A DNA stretch of 6,043 nt from Rhodospirillales bacterium. GTDB taxonomy: Bacteria; Pseudomonadota; Alphaproteobacteria; SMXQ01. Position numbers and translations under genes: made by a program. Numbering within the stretch: the first letter of the stretch is position 1; each line of letters opens with the position of its first letter. The DNA lies in contig JAHEKA010000157.1 of assembly GCA_024638585.1 (NCBI GenBank), positions 1 through 6,043 of the forward strand. Reading direction: 5' to 3'. This document shows, piece by piece, positions 5,816 through 6,043 of the stretch. Under the pieces are notes generated by a model. The model did no database searches. It was not told where the DNA came from and was given only the letters and a program-made list of their open reading frames with translations.

Positions 5816-6043
5816 CTAGTCTCCTCCGTTGAGGAGTTCTTCAATATCGGCCATGCGCATGGGGAGCTCATAGAGCGACTTGCCGCGCGGCTTAAGCGCG
5901 TCGTTGACGGCACTTGTAATGGCGGCAGGTGTGCCGAGATATCCCCCTTCGCCGGTCCCCTTCTGGCCATGGGAGGTGAGCGGGGATGGCGTGCAATGCT
6001 CCACGTCTTCGACATAGGGCACCTCGAACACCGACGGCAGGAG
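5816..6043 (-). CDS. C-terminal end of a xanthine dehydrogenase/CoxL-type molybdopterin-binding subunit (partial)
   Basis: The last 75 residues of the large catalytic subunit of a molybdenum hydroxylase (xanthine oxidase/CO dehydrogenase/aldehyde oxidase family) are present; the rest lies beyond the right edge. Reading from 6043, the frame opens LLPSVFEVPYVEDVEHCTPS, the usual 'yLlPta.dvP.i.v...e.PSp' segment. SPLTSHGQKGTGEGG follows; the Glu of GTGEGG is the conserved catalytic base beside the Mo cofactor. GTPAAITSAVNDALKPRG and the short ELPMRMADI tail are also family-typical, ending at TAG 5818-5816. The GTG at 6031-6029 is an internal Val codon, not a start, because the frame and the homology both continue upstream. 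Full-length members have about 750-800 residues and work with FAD and 2Fe-2S subunits, none of which is visible here. The substrate (aldehyde, N-heterocycle, CO or other) is not shown. Confidence 0.9.
   Translation of the reverse strand, partial: LLPSVFEVPYVEDVEHCTPSPLTSHGQKGTGEGGYLGTPAAITSAVNDALKPRGKSLYELPMRMADIEELLNGGD

Noticed and set aside
5816..6031. A complete 71-residue gene starting at GTG 6031
   Set aside because: The frame continues to the window edge and the upstream residues (LLPS) still match the molybdopterin-subunit family, so this is the 3' end of a larger gene.

Overview
The window looks like an accessory catabolic/transport locus from a GC-rich alphaproteobacterium, perhaps a Rhodospirillales-type environmental lineage. 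This placement is an inference from strong G/C use at third codon positions, from the TctC subfamily (mature N-terminus FYKDRTI, then PGAGG) and from the pairing of a tripartite tricarboxylate transporter (TTT) with a crotonase and a CoxL-type molybdenum hydroxylase. No rRNA, tRNA, CRISPR array, insertion sequence or phage gene was seen.

Layout from left to right. Positions 1-121 hold no firm gene, only a GC-rich hairpin and perhaps the first codons of a further minus-strand gene. Positions 122-994 (minus) encode an NMT1/THI5-like solute-binding-fold protein with no signal peptide. A 276-base divergent region (995-1270) is AT-rich compared with the genes and carries a perfect 7-bp inverted repeat and an AT-rich promoter-like block. 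Positions 1271-2320 (plus) encode an exported TctC-type solute receptor. A strong stem-loop lies 8 bases after its stop. Positions 2582-4723 (plus) encode a 713-residue permease in which TctA and TctB are joined in one chain. A 247-base gap holds a weak terminator candidate and a doubtful small minus-strand ORF. Positions 4971-5717 (plus) encode a crotonase-fold protein that keeps only one of the two catalytic glutamates of enoyl-CoA hydratase. Convergent to it, at 5816-6043 (minus), is the C-terminal end of a xanthine dehydrogenase/CoxL-type molybdopterin subunit that runs off the right edge.

How they may work together (inference): TctC captures a carboxylate in the periplasm and hands it to the TctA-TctB permease. 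The crotonase would act on a CoA ester, and the molybdenum hydroxylase would hydroxylate an aldehyde or heterocycle, in breakdown of that or a related compound. The divergent soluble binding-fold protein may be an intracellular enzyme or sensor of the same pathway. The stem-loop between tctC and tctAB, with the weak ribosome-binding site of tctAB, would favour making more receptor than permease. The substrate cannot be read from the sequence. No wholly new system was recognised. The most noteworthy points are the permease fusion, the atypical crotonase active site and the signal-less binding protein.
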